This document shows positions 52,560 through 62,819 of a stretch of DNA of 64,000 nucleotides, piece after piece; the first letter of the stretch is position 1; every line of letters starts with the position of its first letter. The notes beneath the pieces are model-generated. The model saw only the letters and a program-made list of their open reading frames with translations. It searched no databases and was not told where the DNA came from. The stretch lies in contig CAUYUJ010001747.1 in assembly GCA_963575745.1 (NCBI GenBank), forward strand, positions 243,336 through 307,335, read 5' to 3'. Source of the stretch: Prorocentrum cordatum. Its lineage: Eukaryota; Sar; Dinophyceae; Prorocentrales; Prorocentraceae. The translations under genes and the position numbers were made by a program.

Positions 52560-52960
52560 CCCGGGAGAGCCTAAGACGCTCCTCCTAACAGGGCCCCAAG
52601 AGGCTTCAGGAGACCCCGAAGAGCCGCCGGAGACGGCCCAGATGAGCCCAAACGGGCCCAAGACGTGCCCCACGCAGCCAACAGACGGCTCAAGAGGCTT
52701 CCAAAAGGCCCCGAGAGCCTTCCAGGAGGCGCCCCAAGAGGGCCCCGAGAGGCAATGATCATCAATTTCCTGTAGGTTGTTCGTTGGCGTTTGCGTGTTT
52801 GCCGTTTCGGCTCCACGGCGGCCCCAGAGGCCCTCCAAACCGCCCCCGAGGAGGCGCGCGTGAGAGGCCCCCAAAGACAGGGCATCAAGGCGGCCTCAGA
52901 GGCGCCCCAAGACGGCCCAAGAGGGCCCGAAGACAGCTCCAAGACGGGCCCAAAGGCGGG
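52560..52960 (+). repeat. GGCCCAAGA-type degenerate array
   Basis: Units such as GAGGCCCCAAGAGGC and GACGGCCCAAGAGGGC, interrupted around 52750-52810. This is the reverse-complement sense of the CTTGGGG arrays. Confidence 0.75.
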
Positions 52961-53086
52961 AACAGGAGGCCCGAATCCCTCCATCGCGCCAAGGCGCGGT
53001 GGCGGATCAGGTGCGGCGCGTGCAGATGGGGGGCCCAGATGCCGGCCGTGGACGCGGAGCGCGCGGAGGCCGCCAGGAAGAGCCTC

Positions 53087-53372
53087 GATCGAGACCAGGG
53101 CCCACCAGATATTGCGCCCGGTCGTGGACGCGCCCCCGCGGGAGGCGGGGCCGAATCCAGACGTGGCGTTTCGTCAGAAAGCGCGGGCGCTCAAAAAGCT
53201 CATGACTCATTTTGGGAAGGGCAAGGGCGTCAAGTGGTTCGCCGAGCGCTGGGGCGCGCATGTCGCGACGGGGATGGCGCTCCGCGCGCTGGGGCGCCTC
53301 CGCATGGGGCCCGCGTTGGAGGGCGCGGCCGACGCGGTGCGACAATCCTTGGCGGCTTTCGGCGCGATGTGA
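53087..53372 (+). CDS. Partial ORF, unknown protein
   Basis: The C-terminal ~95 codons of a frame open from 52791 look like real protein: HQILRPVVDAPPREAGPNPD, FRQKARALKKLMTHFGKGKG, VKWFAERWGAHVATGMALRA, then LEGAADAVRQSLAAFGAM and a stop. It is helical and basic. The upstream part of the frame is repeat-derived, so the true start is unknown. MITE copy 3 begins 17 bp after the stop. Confidence 0.4.
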
Positions 53373-53388
53373 ATCAGTCGAGGAAGAG

Positions 53389-53542
53389 AAAGCGACATAA
53401 AGATAAACTTTCGGAGGTCCGCGCGCATTTCTTGGATCGGCGCTGGACCCCCCCCCCCCGGCGCGCGGGGCGCACCAGCGGCGGCGCGGCCCGGCGCCGA
53501 TCCAAGAAATCCGCTCGGACCTCCGAACATTTATATCAGGGC
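53389..53542. mobile_element. Palindromic MITE-like element, copy 3
   Basis: The left arm is AAGCGACATAAAGATAAACT, TTCGGAGGTCCGCGCGC, ATTTCTTGGATCGGCGCTGG. The right arm is its complement: GGCGCCGATCCAAGAAATCC, GCTCGGACCTCCGAAC, ATTTATATC. The stem is about 60 bp; the loop is a C-run and GC-rich sequence. Confidence 0.85.
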
Positions 53543-54846
53543 TGCCCGTTGCCCGGGGCCGCCCCCCCCCCTTCCCCCCCGGAGCCCCTTCCAGAAGCCG
53601 CGCCAAGCCAGCGCCTGCCGATAACCCCCCGAGCCCAGCGTCATTGCAAGAGCGGCGTCATCCAGCTGCCTGCGGCGCGCCCCGCCGCCGCGCCGATGAG
53701 AAATGGCCATGTCCCAAGCGGTCGGGCCACGCCCCAACCGGACGGGCCATGCCCCAAACGGACATTATGAACACCTCAGAGGAGTAGCTGGCGGAAGCCG
53801 GCGGAAGGTAAACAAAAACGTAGCATCGGCGGAAGTTGGCGGCAGTAGCGGGGTGCCAACGGATGGCTTCGGAGAAACCAGGAAGTCCGAACCCCTGCCG
53901 CTTGCTGGCTGGCTCCAGCGAGCGGCAGGGGCGTTGGCGGCTTGAGCTCTCCAGCGGCCCTTTGGTTTCCCGCGGTTCGCCCTGGGCCATGCCTCTAGGG
54001 CGGCCCTGGGGCAGTGTCCTCCTCGCCCCGTCCGCCCCCCGTCCTCCTTCCTCCGCCTGCCCCCTTTTTTTTCTCCTGTACTCCCCGCCTCTGGGCCCCC
54101 GGGCGGATCGGGCTCGCCTGGGCTTTTTGGCATCGAGGCGCCCGCGGTCCATCCCGCAGGCGCGAGCTCTGCGGCGGCGGCCCCGCCGCCGCTGGACCCC
54201 CCGCGAGGAACCTCGCGGGAGGCGAAATTACGCGCCGACCGCGATGCGGCAAGCGCGTGCGAGCCCCCCCTGTGGGGGCCCGCCGAGCGAACTCGGCTGG
54301 GGCCCACCTCTTTGGCGTGGGTGGGTGGGGCCCCGAAATGCAAGCGGCCCCTCAGAGCCTTGAGAAACACGGCAGCGGGAGAGGACGAGCAGAGGAGAGG
54401 CTACGAGGCGGGAGGAAACCCACTGTTCTCACGAACGATCACGTTTCCTCCTGTACTCTCCGCCTCTGGGCCCCCGGGCGGATCGGGCTCGCTTGGGCCT
54501 GATGCCCAACTTTTTGGCATCAAGGCGCCTGCGGTCCATCCCGCAGGCGCGAGCTCTGCGGCGGCGGCCCCGCCGCCGCTGCATCCCCCTCGTGCTCTCC
54601 TGGCGGCCCAGCGCCGCCCCCTCTGGTGCGTCCTGCACCAGGTCTTCTCTTAGCGCGCCGCGGGGCCCACCTCGAGGGCCCCCGCGCGCACTGGCGGGGG
54701 GGCCTGGCCCCGCACAGCCCAGCACTCCTGGCTACGCCTAGCGCCGCATTGCCAGCCTCGAAGCTCCCCTGCGCTCTCAGCACTGGCCTGATCGGCCCTG
54801 CTTCCCGCGCGCTCTGAGCCTCCGGCCAACGCGACCGCGCAACCTC
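53543..54846. repeat. Spacer with a ~140-bp direct duplication
   Basis: 54071-54206 is repeated at 54447-54593 (CTCCTGTACTC.CCGCCTCTG, GGGCGGATCGGGCTCGC, CGGTCCATCCCGCAGGCG, GCGGCGGCGGCCCCGCCGCC). The second copy has a ~12-bp insertion (CTGATGCCCAAC). The last word is a perfect GC hairpin. No gene is recognised here. Confidence 0.75.
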
Positions 54847-56583
54847 TCAAACCATCGTGATGTCGGTGGCCGCCATACTGCTGGCAACCCCCTCTGCCAT
54901 GCCGCGCGCCTCCCACGGGTGCCCCTGGAAGGCGTCGCTGTTCCACCTGCCCCAGCGTTGCACCAGAGCGGTGTCCTTGAATGCCGCGTGCAATGCCGGC
55001 GCTCCTCCGATCCTCAGGCGGCGCGACCCCAGGTCGCCCGGGTCCATGCCCTCCGCCGCCGCCGACTGCATCGCCACGCGCTGGACGCCAGCGCGCGTCA
55101 CCAAGCGCATGTCGTCGAAAGCGAACAGGGGGTCGCACATCTGCGCGCCCGAGAACCCCTCGCTGGCCCAACCAGCATAGATCTCGAGCGCCTCCACCAC
55201 GCAGATGTGCTCAGCTCGATCTGCATCCTCCGCGACCGCGATACGAAAGTGGTTGCGCCACTCGCCCCTGTTGTACTGATTGGTCTTGCTGGCCCGGATC
55301 TTGATGACGACCTCGTTCGCCTCGCCCCACGCGCGAGTCGGCGCGCCGCTCGCCTTCGGGGTGACGTCAGCTCCCCGAAGGCCTTTGCTGCCCATGTAGC
55401 CGTTCTGATCGTTCGAGACGTACTCGCTGGCCCTCAGAAGGAAGAAGTAGCCCGTAGCCACCGCAGCCCGCAGAGCTGCGCCCTCTCTCGGCCTCTCTGG
55501 CTGCAGCTTCCGCCTGATCCACCTCATCGTGCGGGGAGTGACTGGCTTCTTGCGCTTGGTGCCGCCATCCCTTCCTCTGAGCCCGTCGATCGCCATCCAG
55601 AGCCTACCAGCGCCTTCCGTGATGTCGCCCATGCCGAGCGCGAGGTGCTGGGCTCGGACCGAGCTCAGGTACTGCTTGATGGTGCCCGCTCTCTTGCAGC
55701 CTCGGCGCGCCACGTGGATGACGAACTCCAGCAGCAGCTCCTCCTCAATCCTCTTGCTCTCTGGCGTGATCTCGCGAAGCGGACTGATTCCCCTCGTGCG
55801 GCAGAAGAGAGTCCACAACCTCCAGCCAATGCTGTACGACTTGATCGTGGAGCTAGCCAGCTTGTCGAGAATGAGCTCGAGCTTGGCCTTCTCCCAGTCC
55901 TCGCGCGTCTTGAGGTCCGTCAGAGTGAGGTCGTCCGGGCGGGCACTCGCCCGGACTGCTTCTGGTCCAAGGAGGTTGGGCGGCTTGTTCTCGTGCGTGC
56001 CGCGGACCTTATTGCTGCCTTTCTTGCCCTTATGCGAGGTGGCCCCCGCTCTGCGGTCATGCTCCTCGCCTGCGCCCATGGCTGCCAGGGCCCGGTCGAG
56101 CCACCCACCTCTCTGCTCGGGGTAGCTCCACCTCCTCACCAGCGCCTCAAGCTCCTCTTCAGCTTGCGCCTGCTCGAGGCACCCGCTCCTGCGGTCGTCT
56201 CCTCCACCGCTATCGCGCCTGCGGTCCCCACCTCGATCGCGACGGCGGCCTGGGCCATGTAGGGCATCCCGTGCCATAGCTTCGAGATGGGTGCGAACGC
56301 CCCTCTCGCCAGGGCCTGCACTGCCAGAGCTCTGCCTGTCCGCCAGGTAGCGCGCCACCGCGCGCGGGTCGATCTCTACGTCCTCGCCAGGCAGCGGCGC
56401 GTAGGCCGGGCGCTCCTCCGCCTCGGCCTGCCGCGATGTGTGGGGCGGCGGGGAGCTCGGCGCCGATAGCCCAGGCGATGGAGGGCGCTCAGACTCATGG
56501 CCCCGGCGCCCAACAGACGATTTTGAAGTCGAGGGGTTGGTGCGGGAAGGGCAAATTACGCGAGTGAGAAGCGCGCGCGCCAA
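54847..56583 (-). CDS. Tyrosine recombinase, intact ORF with altered active site
   Basis: 578 codons, uninterrupted, start ATG at 56583. Residues 1-200 are low-complexity and basic. 220-350 is a core-binding-type domain (STIKSYSIGWRLWTLFCRTR, GTIKQYLSSVRAQHLALGMG). 350-578 is the catalytic domain with Arg384 (FLLRASEYV), Lys433 (RASKTNQYNRG), Arg524 (LRIGGAPAL) and Trp547 (RWGRWNSDAF). Family members normally have His in H-x-x-R and a Tyr nucleophile after the W. Here these positions read Arg521 (GSRRLRIGG) and His555 (FQGHPWEAR). Each change is one transition (CAC to CGC, TAC to CAC). It is likely catalytically dead, or domesticated. No RT is nearby, so it is Crypton-like or orphaned. The alignment is by eye. 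Confidence 0.75.
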   Translation of the reverse strand: MARALLTRVICPSRTNPSTSKSSVGRRGHESERPPSPGLSAPSSPPPHTSRQAEAEERPAYAPLPGEDVEIDPRAVARYLADRQSSGSAGPGERGVRTHLEAMARDALHGPGRRRDRGGDRRRDSGGGDDRRSGCLEQAQAEEELEALVRRWSYPEQRGGWLDRALAAMGAGEEHDRRAGATSHKGKKGSNKVRGTHENKPPNLLGPEAVRASARPDDLTLTDLKTREDWEKAKLELILDKLASSTIKSYSIGWRLWTLFCRTRGISPLREITPESKRIEEELLLEFVIHVARRGCKRAGTIKQYLSSVRAQHLALGMGDITEGAGRLWMAIDGLRGRDGGTKRKKPVTPRTMRWIRRKLQPERPREGAALRAAVATGYFFLLRASEYVSNDQNGYMGSKGLRGADVTPKASGAPTRAWGEANEVVIKIRASKTNQYNRGEWRNHFRIAVAEDADRAEHICVVEALEIYAGWASEGFSGAQMCDPLFAFDDMRLVTRAGVQRVAMQSAAAEGMDPGDLGSRRLRIGGAPALHAAFKDTALVQRWGRWNSDAFQGHPWEARGMAEGVASSMAATDITMV

Positions 56584-56761
56584 AACATTGTAAGCGAGGT
56601 GTCCCGCAAGACGCGGCCGTCTACACGTTCGCGTCGACTATTCGTCGAGACCGTCGGCGAGCCCCCCGCTCGGGCCCCTGGCCTCCTGTGTGGGACAAGG
56701 ACTTGGGGGCCAGTCAGCCCCCCATTCCCTGCGAGGGCATTGCTCATGTAGTTTCGTGGCG

Positions 56762-57110
56762 CTTCGAAATTTGACAGATCCTAAGTTTAAAAGCTTGAGA
56801 AGTTTCATGCATGCGCGTGTCCGAGTTTGAAAGCTTGAAAGTTCGGCAGTTCACACTCTGCAACCATCGAAGTTGTGTCCAAATCTTCGAATGTACAATG
56901 TTTACCTGATGCGAGAGTTCGAATTTGCACGTTGTCATAACGGCCCAAGTGCCATGTTTCCGAGATTACAGTATATATGCTGAACCTGTCTAACGTTAAC
57001 AGTTGTTCCATCCACAAAACATATTGCCCGTTTGCAAGTTTGGAACCATGTAAGCTTGAAGCGTACAAAATCCAGACGAGCTGAAGTTTGAAAGCTTGCA
57101 ATTAGACAAT
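56762..57110. repeat. AGTTTGAAAGCTTG-type degenerate repeat
   Basis: Words such as GAGTTTGAAAGCTTGAAAG, AGTTTAAAAGCTTGAGAAG and AGTTTGGAACCATGTAAGCTTG recur at irregular spacing. AT-rich, with no gene. 57111-57814 holds only short frames, and I see nothing in it. Confidence 0.6.
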
Positions 57111-57814
57111 GACTACGCGGGGTAGAAAGAAAAGCGAGAAGCGTCCAGCGTCCGCATGTTTTGTAGCCATTGGAAGTTTTGAAGCAGGGGGCGCTCGCGA
57201 CTGTGTTCATTATATTGGTTCTCGAAGAGCAGGAACACTCACTGATGCCAAAGGCGCTGCACTGAGGGCAGAGAGCGTCAGAAAGAGCGGAGAGGAGGGA
57301 TCGTGATAGAATACCGCGATTGTTCAACAAACGTACTGGTGCTTTTGAACCAGGAAATACTGGCAGTTGTTCCACAACTTATGTTTTGCGTGCGCGCGGG
57401 TAGCGAAACGGGTGGGACATGAAGGGTTCGCATAATCCGTACTTGCGCTGCGGCCTCCCTTTGACTTGTGAAGCAGGAAACGCCTTCATCAGCTCCTCCC
57501 AGACATGTTCCTTGGGGGTTGTGCAGGGCAAGCGGGGTGCGAAGGAAAGGCTGGCGAAAAAACGCGACTATACCGCAGCGGTTAGTCATGCGCGCAGAGC
57601 GTCATGGTCCTCCGTCCTGTGCTGATCACTACGATCCCCCGTGGATCTCCCCAGGGACCGCGTGGGCTTCCAGGTGCCTGGTCATCATATTTCGCGCGTC
57701 TCCAGCACCGATTTTCCAAGAGGTCCCCGGGGATCAGACAATCGCAGGAGGATATCTGGTTTCTCCACTGAGGGGGATTTGCCTTCGCGCCCGGTCCTGA
57801 GGAGGCCGGCTATC

Positions 57815-58365
57815 CGACGACAGACTTTAGTGCGACGACGCCGACGAACGTTACGACGACGATGACGAGCGCTACAACGACCACGACGGCGACAAGGGTC
57901 TCGGCGACGACGGGCACGAGCGTTCGGATCGCAACGGCGACGATGGTCACGGCGACATTGACGAGCAATGCGGCGACGGCGGCGACGAGCGCTGCGACGG
58001 CGACGTTGATGAACGTTACGACGACGACGAAGACAAGCGTTACGACGGCGACGACAGCGACGAGCGTTGCCGAGACGATGGCAAGCGTGACGACGACGCT
58101 GGCGACGCGGAGCATTGCGATGACGACGCCATCGAGTTTTTCGCCGACGACGACGGGCGTTGCGACGACGACAACGAACGCTGCGACGACAACGCCGATG
58201 GGCACTACGACGAGGGCGGCGACGAGTACTACGGCGACTAACGCGGCGAGCGCCACGAGGACGAGGGCGAACATCGCGACAACGGCGGCGAGCGTCCCAA
58301 CGACAAGAGCAAGGGGCGTGACGACGATGACGAACATTACGGCGGCGACGACGGCCACGGTCTCT
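57815..58365 (+). repeat. Degenerate ACG/GACGACGAGCG array
   Basis: About 550 bp of ACG-based units. The plus frame gives Thr/Ala (TTATRVSATTG style) and the minus frame Val/Ala. Both open frames follow from the triplet period. Confidence 0.9.
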
Positions 58366-58639
58366 TGGTGCGTTGAACGGCGGTTGTGGTTTAGTGATGC
58401 ATTCGTTCGGGGACCTTTCACCGACGGCATGATTTTGAGGGAAAGGATCGGAGGAGGAACGGCTGGCGGAGGGAGGATGAGGGTGAGCATTTGTTGATGT
58501 GGCACTTCAGAATTCCTTGGGCCCTCCCCAGAGAAGCACAAAACCGACGACGATTTTGCACACGATTTTGCAATGCGATTTTTTTGGGCGACTTGCCTGA
58601 GACGTCCCCACGAAAATATCGTCGGCCAATATTGTTTGG

Positions 58640-59000
58640 GAAATCGTGTTGGATCGGGCGCCAGCTTGTAACGCAAATCTTTCTCTCTGGGCCCAGGGCC
58701 TCATTTCAAAATCGTGCTGGCGGCTCGCGGACCCCGCGATCAAAATCGTAGGGGTGGACTTTGAAAATCGTAGCCAAAATCGTAGTGGGGTAGTTTGAAA
58801 ATCGTAGGGGCGGATGTTCGAAATCGCAGCCAAAATCGTGGGGGCGGATGTTGAACATCGTAGCCAAGATTTTGGTGGGAGGGGGCACTTTTCTGGCCTC
58901 ATGGCTGGAAGGGTTCGGCCACAAGTGCCCTGCCTTGAGGCCGGAGGATTTTTCCTGAAGTGTCCGGCTTCGCGGCTGGGGTGGTTCAACCCCGCGGCCT
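58640..59000 (+). repeat. AAAATCGTAGGGG repeats and GGCCTTGAGGC-type repeats
   Basis: Four to five diverged ~35-40 bp units (AAAATCGTAGCCAAAATCGT, GGGGCGGATGTTGAACATC) to about 58880. After them come three units around GGCCTCATGGCTGGAAGG and GGCTTCGCGGCTGGGGTGG. Confidence 0.7.
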
Positions 59001-59039
59001 TACCTTGTCATGGAGCGGTCAGTCTATGCATGTCGTGCC

Positions 59040-59620
59040 ATTGGCGGTGGAGTAGCTCCAAGAAGGGTCCAAGAAGGCCCAAGAGAATCCCAAGAGGGCT
59101 CCAGGAAGGCCTCGGAGGCCCCCAGACACGCCCCTGGGGGCTTTAGACGCGCCTGGGCCCCCCCCCGCGGTGGAGGATGTGAAACGGACGTTTGATATAC
59201 TTTACCGCGGGGGCCTTAAAAGGGCGCCAGGAGTGCCCCAAGAGTGTTCCAGGATGGCCCCAGGATGGCCCCAAGAGAGCTCCTGGACGGCCCCAGAGGC
59301 CCCAAGAGGGCCCCAAGAGGCCCCGAGGGGTCCCCAAGAGTAGAGGAAGTGATGTCACGCAAGCGCCCTTTCGCATGACTTAACTTTCACTCCTCTTGGG
59401 GGCCCTCTGGGGTCTTTTTGGACCACACAGGCGTCCCTAACGGCCCCAGAAAGGCCAAATAGAGCCCCAGAAAGGATTCCAAAAGGCCCCCAAGTGGAGT
59501 GAAAGTTCTGTCGCGCGCATGGGTGCTCTCGTGGCTTCATTTTCACCGCCATTGGAGGCCTTTCGGAGCCCTCTTGGAGCCCTCTTGGGGCCTTGGTTAC
59601 CGGGTTTTGTGCGCCACAAT
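59040..59620 (+). repeat. GGCCCCAAGAGGGCC-type degenerate arrays
   Basis: Clusters at about 59050-59160, 59220-59345 and 59385-59610. The last is in the opposite sense (CTCTTGGGGGCCCTC). A further short cluster lies at about 59875-59990. Nothing else is recognised between 59620 and 60277. Confidence 0.75.
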
Positions 59621-60277
59621 CGTGCGGCAGCTTCCTGGTGATATCAGCCTGCGCCTCGCAATCGCGACGCGGTTCCGAGGAAATGCGAAGTCCCCTTGCC
59701 CTCTCCGCGAGCACAGCGAGCGCGCGAACAAAGATTCCTCAAAGAGTGCTGGCATCTTTTGCATTGCGTATTTCGGATAAGCGTTGTAATACAAGCAGAC
59801 CATATTCAGCGTTTGAAACAACAAAGTTCGACTCCGACCGCGCCATCAAATAAGCGCCCCTAGTGAGGCGAGCCCGAGGCAGTCCTGAAGAAGGCTTTGG
59901 AGGGCCCCCTCTGGGGCCTCGCCGAGGCCCTTCAAACATACCTAGAGAACCCAAGAAAGCTTGTCAAGAGAGCCTGAAAGAGCCTCAATGCGCCTTCCCA
60001 CCGCACCTCCCTTGTCTTCTAGTCTCTTCTCCTTCGCTCCCTCCGCCCCTTTCCCGCGCCTTCCTCCTGTCGTCTTCGCTCTCGTTCACTAAGCTCCTTC
60101 TTCGTTCGCTGCGCGCGATGGGGGTGGGAGGAGGGCGGGGGGTAGCTGCGACGCGTCCCCCCGCCGACGCGGAGAATGTGCAGGCGGTTCCCGTGGTTGG
60201 GGTGCTCCTGGTTGGCGATCGCTCTTCTCGTCGCTTCCGTTCCCCCCGCGTTTTTTTTTTTGCGTGAACATGCAACA

Positions 60278-61042
60278 TCAAATCTGTATAAGCTCATCCA
60301 TAACAGCGAATTCAATTTTGATGCATTGCAGGTTCAGCCACGCACACATGTTCAGTCCGCATTTACATGACTCATCATCGAACTTTATATGCGCGACGGC
60401 GGTGTCAAGGTACGTTATATTTCGTCGCTTCGGGCGTTGACCCTCTGGGGTAAACAAATCGCCAGCGCCTCCAATGAGGCGCGCCGGGTTCTTATCTGAC
60501 CTCCTCGGACCCCCTCGTGGCGGCCAGCGTCGTTCTCGTCCTCTCTCCGCCGACTCCTGCTGCGCCCATTCCTGCTTTGATTTTTCCCGCGACCCTATTC
60601 GCGCCTTCGCTTGTGAGTTCTCGGTCACAGGACGTTTGATTGGAAACGTTTTTTTCAGGAAAAAAGTAAGCCCGAAATCGTGGCATCTTTTGTTGGGGCA
60701 CCGCTCCCACGACTCAGACCTAGGCGGCCCCCGGCTGAGGCCCTCCCGTGGCGCCCCCGGCCTCTGCCACGCCTCTTTCCTCCTGGCCATCTCCGCCGCG
60801 TCGCCCTCATCGCGCTCGATCTGGATGGCCCGGGCCCTCAGCGCCGCCATCCGGGCCTCGCTGCCCGTGCCCGCGTCGGCCTCCCCCGACTCCGCCTGCA
60901 GCTCCGTGTCGCCAGAGCTCGCAGCATCATTCTCGCCTCCCTCGTCCTCCGGGGTGGCACTGCGCCTGGGCGGGCTGCGCGAGACTGTCCTCTCTCTTGG
61001 TGACGGCATCGGCAAGGACTCCCTGACACGGGCACGCGGCAC
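60278..61042 (-). CDS. 3' part of the minus-strand Cys-rich gene (shifted frame)
   Basis: Charged, Arg/Ser/Glu-rich protein (SRSPPRRSATPEDEGGEND, MAALRARAIQIERDEGDAAE) to about 60700. After that the composition changes (RCHDFGLTFFLKK...), so the real end or an intron boundary probably lies near 60680. It follows the middle part after a one-base register change located at the 11-G run near 61062-61072. Confidence 0.4.
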   Translation of the reverse strand: MPRARVRESLPMPSPRERTVSRSPPRRSATPEDEGGENDAASSGDTELQAESGEADAGTGSEARMAALRARAIQIERDEGDAAEMARRKEAWQRPGAPREGLSRGPPRSESWERCPNKRCHDFGLTFFLKKTFPIKRPVTENSQAKARIGSREKSKQEWAQQESAERGRERRWPPRGGPRRSDKNPARLIGGAGDLFTPEGQRPKRRNITYLDTAVAHIKFDDESCKCGLNMCAWLNLQCIKIEFAVMDELIQI

Positions 61043-61584
61043 GCCAATGCTCCGCGTAGGCCGGGGGGGGGGGCTGAGCTAGCCCTCCTTGCCGGGCTCG
61101 CTGGGCGTCTCTCCTCCGACGACCTAGACCGCCCCTGACCCTCGGGCGTGGCTGTCCCGCCGTGTCTCTCCTCAAGCACCTGCGGGCGCAACTCCTGAGC
61201 CCGTGCTAGGGCGTGCGCTGCATGATCCAAGAGGCGGCGGTGCTCCTGGTTCGCCGCGCTCTTCCCGATGGTGCGCCTGCCCTCCACGCGCTCCGCCAGC
61301 TCCTTGCGCCCGCGGCCCGCAGCTTCGGGGTCGACCCCTCGGCCGCCCCCGCCGCTCATCTCCTGCCTTGACGACGAAGCTGCCGCCGTCTTAGAGCCCT
61401 CATCTTCCGACTTCACTTCCTCCTTCACCTTAGCTGGCAGCATCCTCGCAACGAGCTTGATGCGCGGCTCGTTCTTGCGGGCCTCCGCCTCCGCATCCCT
61501 CTTCCTCCTCCTCAGCTCACGTGGCGAGGGAGGTGGGCGCTCGGGTGACGGCCCCTCCTCCTCGACATCATCATGGAGCGGCGC
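60838..61584 (-). CDS. Middle part of the minus-strand Cys-rich gene
   Basis: Same frame as the 5' part, separated from it only by a TAA at 61585-61587: PLHDDVEEEGPSPERPPPSP, ELRRRKRDAEAEARKNEPRI, then MLPAKVKEEVKSEDEGSKTA and EHRRLLDHAAHALARAQELR. It is a charged helical or disordered region. The reading frame loses coherence at the G-run near 61065, where another frame takes over. Confidence 0.45.
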   Translation of the reverse strand, partial: APLHDDVEEEGPSPERPPPSPRELRRRKRDAEAEARKNEPRIKLVARMLPAKVKEEVKSEDEGSKTAAASSSRQEMSGGGGRGVDPEAAGRGRKELAERVEGRRTIGKSAANQEHRRLLDHAAHALARAQELRPQVLEERHGGTATPEGQGRSRSSEERRPASPARRASSAPPPGLRGALACRVPVSGSPCRCRHQERGQSRAARPGAVPPRRTREARMMLRALATRSCRRSRGRPTRARAARPGWRR

Positions 61585-61587
61585 TTA

Positions 61588-62780
61588 CACCCTAGCCCGA
61601 CCCTCCACCACCGAGTCGTCCAGCGCAGGTCTCTTTTTTTCCTTTTTCTTGCGGCTTCCGCCACCTCCTCCACCTCCTTCTCCTGGCTGCTGCTCTCCCT
61701 CACGGCCGTGAGGCGCCTTCTCGCAGTACTTGTAATGCGCGACGCCTCCTGCGGCCCAGTCCTGCTCGTGGCGGCGGCCCCCGCGCTTGTCGCAGCAGTA
61801 GCCTGGCTTCCATAGCCTTCCAGGGGCGCTGTGCTCCCGGTAGGGGCACCCCGGGTTGAGGCAAAGGGCCAGATCCCTGACCGGCCTCCCTTCCTGGGCT
61901 GGAGCCTGGGCGGGCCCCGCCCCCACCGCGCCGGCCGCGCTTGCGCCGCCCGGGGTAGTGGCCTCTCGGCCCTGCGGGGCCCAGCCCCCCCACCTCTCGT
62001 CGTCGGAAACAGCTCCGGCGTGCCTGTCCGGCCCGCTCGGGGGGATTGGATCGCCAAGCTGGGCGTCGCTGGGCAACGACCTGCGCGGCAGCGGCGCCGC
62101 TCGAGCCGCTGCCCTAGCCGCGCTCTCTGCCTCAGCTGCCTTCTGCGCTGCCAGAGCCCGATCCCGTGCAATAGAGATGGGGTAGACCCTATGACACATC
62201 GAGCAACCCACATCTCGACCCTCGCCATGCACGCCGCAGTACTCACACCGCCCGTGTCTGGCGCTAGGGTCGCCTCCTGGGAAGGGCACGGGTGGCGCCT
62301 CGTCACCCCCCCAAATTCTCCTCTGCGTCACCGGCGGCGGCGACCTGCCGCGACGGGGGGGAGCGCGACGGCAGTCTCCCGCCCACAGCCTCCTTAGGCG
62401 CTGGCAGCGCCCAACCTGGCTGCGGCTCAATCGGTGGCGGTGTGGCCTGCGCCTCCTCGCCTGCTGCCTGGGCTCCAGGCCCTCCGCTGCTGCCCGCTTC
62501 CTCAGGTCGCGAGCCCACCTGCGCTGCGCTCGGGGGTGCTTTCGCCACCGCGGGCTGCTGCCCCTCCCAGATGGGGGGCAAGCGGCCGCCCGGCGCCGCC
62601 TTAGGCGGGGGGTGCCTCGATGCCTCCTCTCCTGCTGCATGGGCTCCGGGACCGCCGCTGCCGCTCGCCTCTCCCCTGGGAGAGGGGTGCCTCGGCGCCT
62701 CCTCGCCTGCTGCCTGGGCTCCCGGACCGCCGCTGCCACTCGCCTCCTCGCAGGCCGGTGGGCGGTAGCCTTCATCGGTA
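61588..62780 (-). CDS. 5' part of a minus-strand gene with two Cys clusters
   Basis: From about 62304 down, one frame encodes CEYCGVHGEGRDVGCSMC (CX2C-X10-CX2C, a zinc-ribbon-like cluster). A helical Ala-rich stretch follows, then a second cluster CLNPGCPYREHS ... YCCDKRGG ... HYKYCEK, then Lys-rich sequence to the stop at 61585. Above 62304 the sensible frame is a different one, with three copies of SGGPGAQAAGEEA. The switch falls at a 7-base G/C run (about 62305-62311). The protein thus appears to be one chain with a homopolymer frameshift. No enzyme family is recognised; Cys clusters suggest zinc binding. Confidence 0.5.
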
Positions 62781-62819
62781 GCATGACATCATGTAAGGCG
62801 GACCACAGGTAGCCTTAAA

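Noticed and set aside
57810-58676. Val/Ala-rich 288-codon minus ORF resembling a membrane protein
   Set aside because: The hydrophobic run is the reverse translation of an ACG triplet array.
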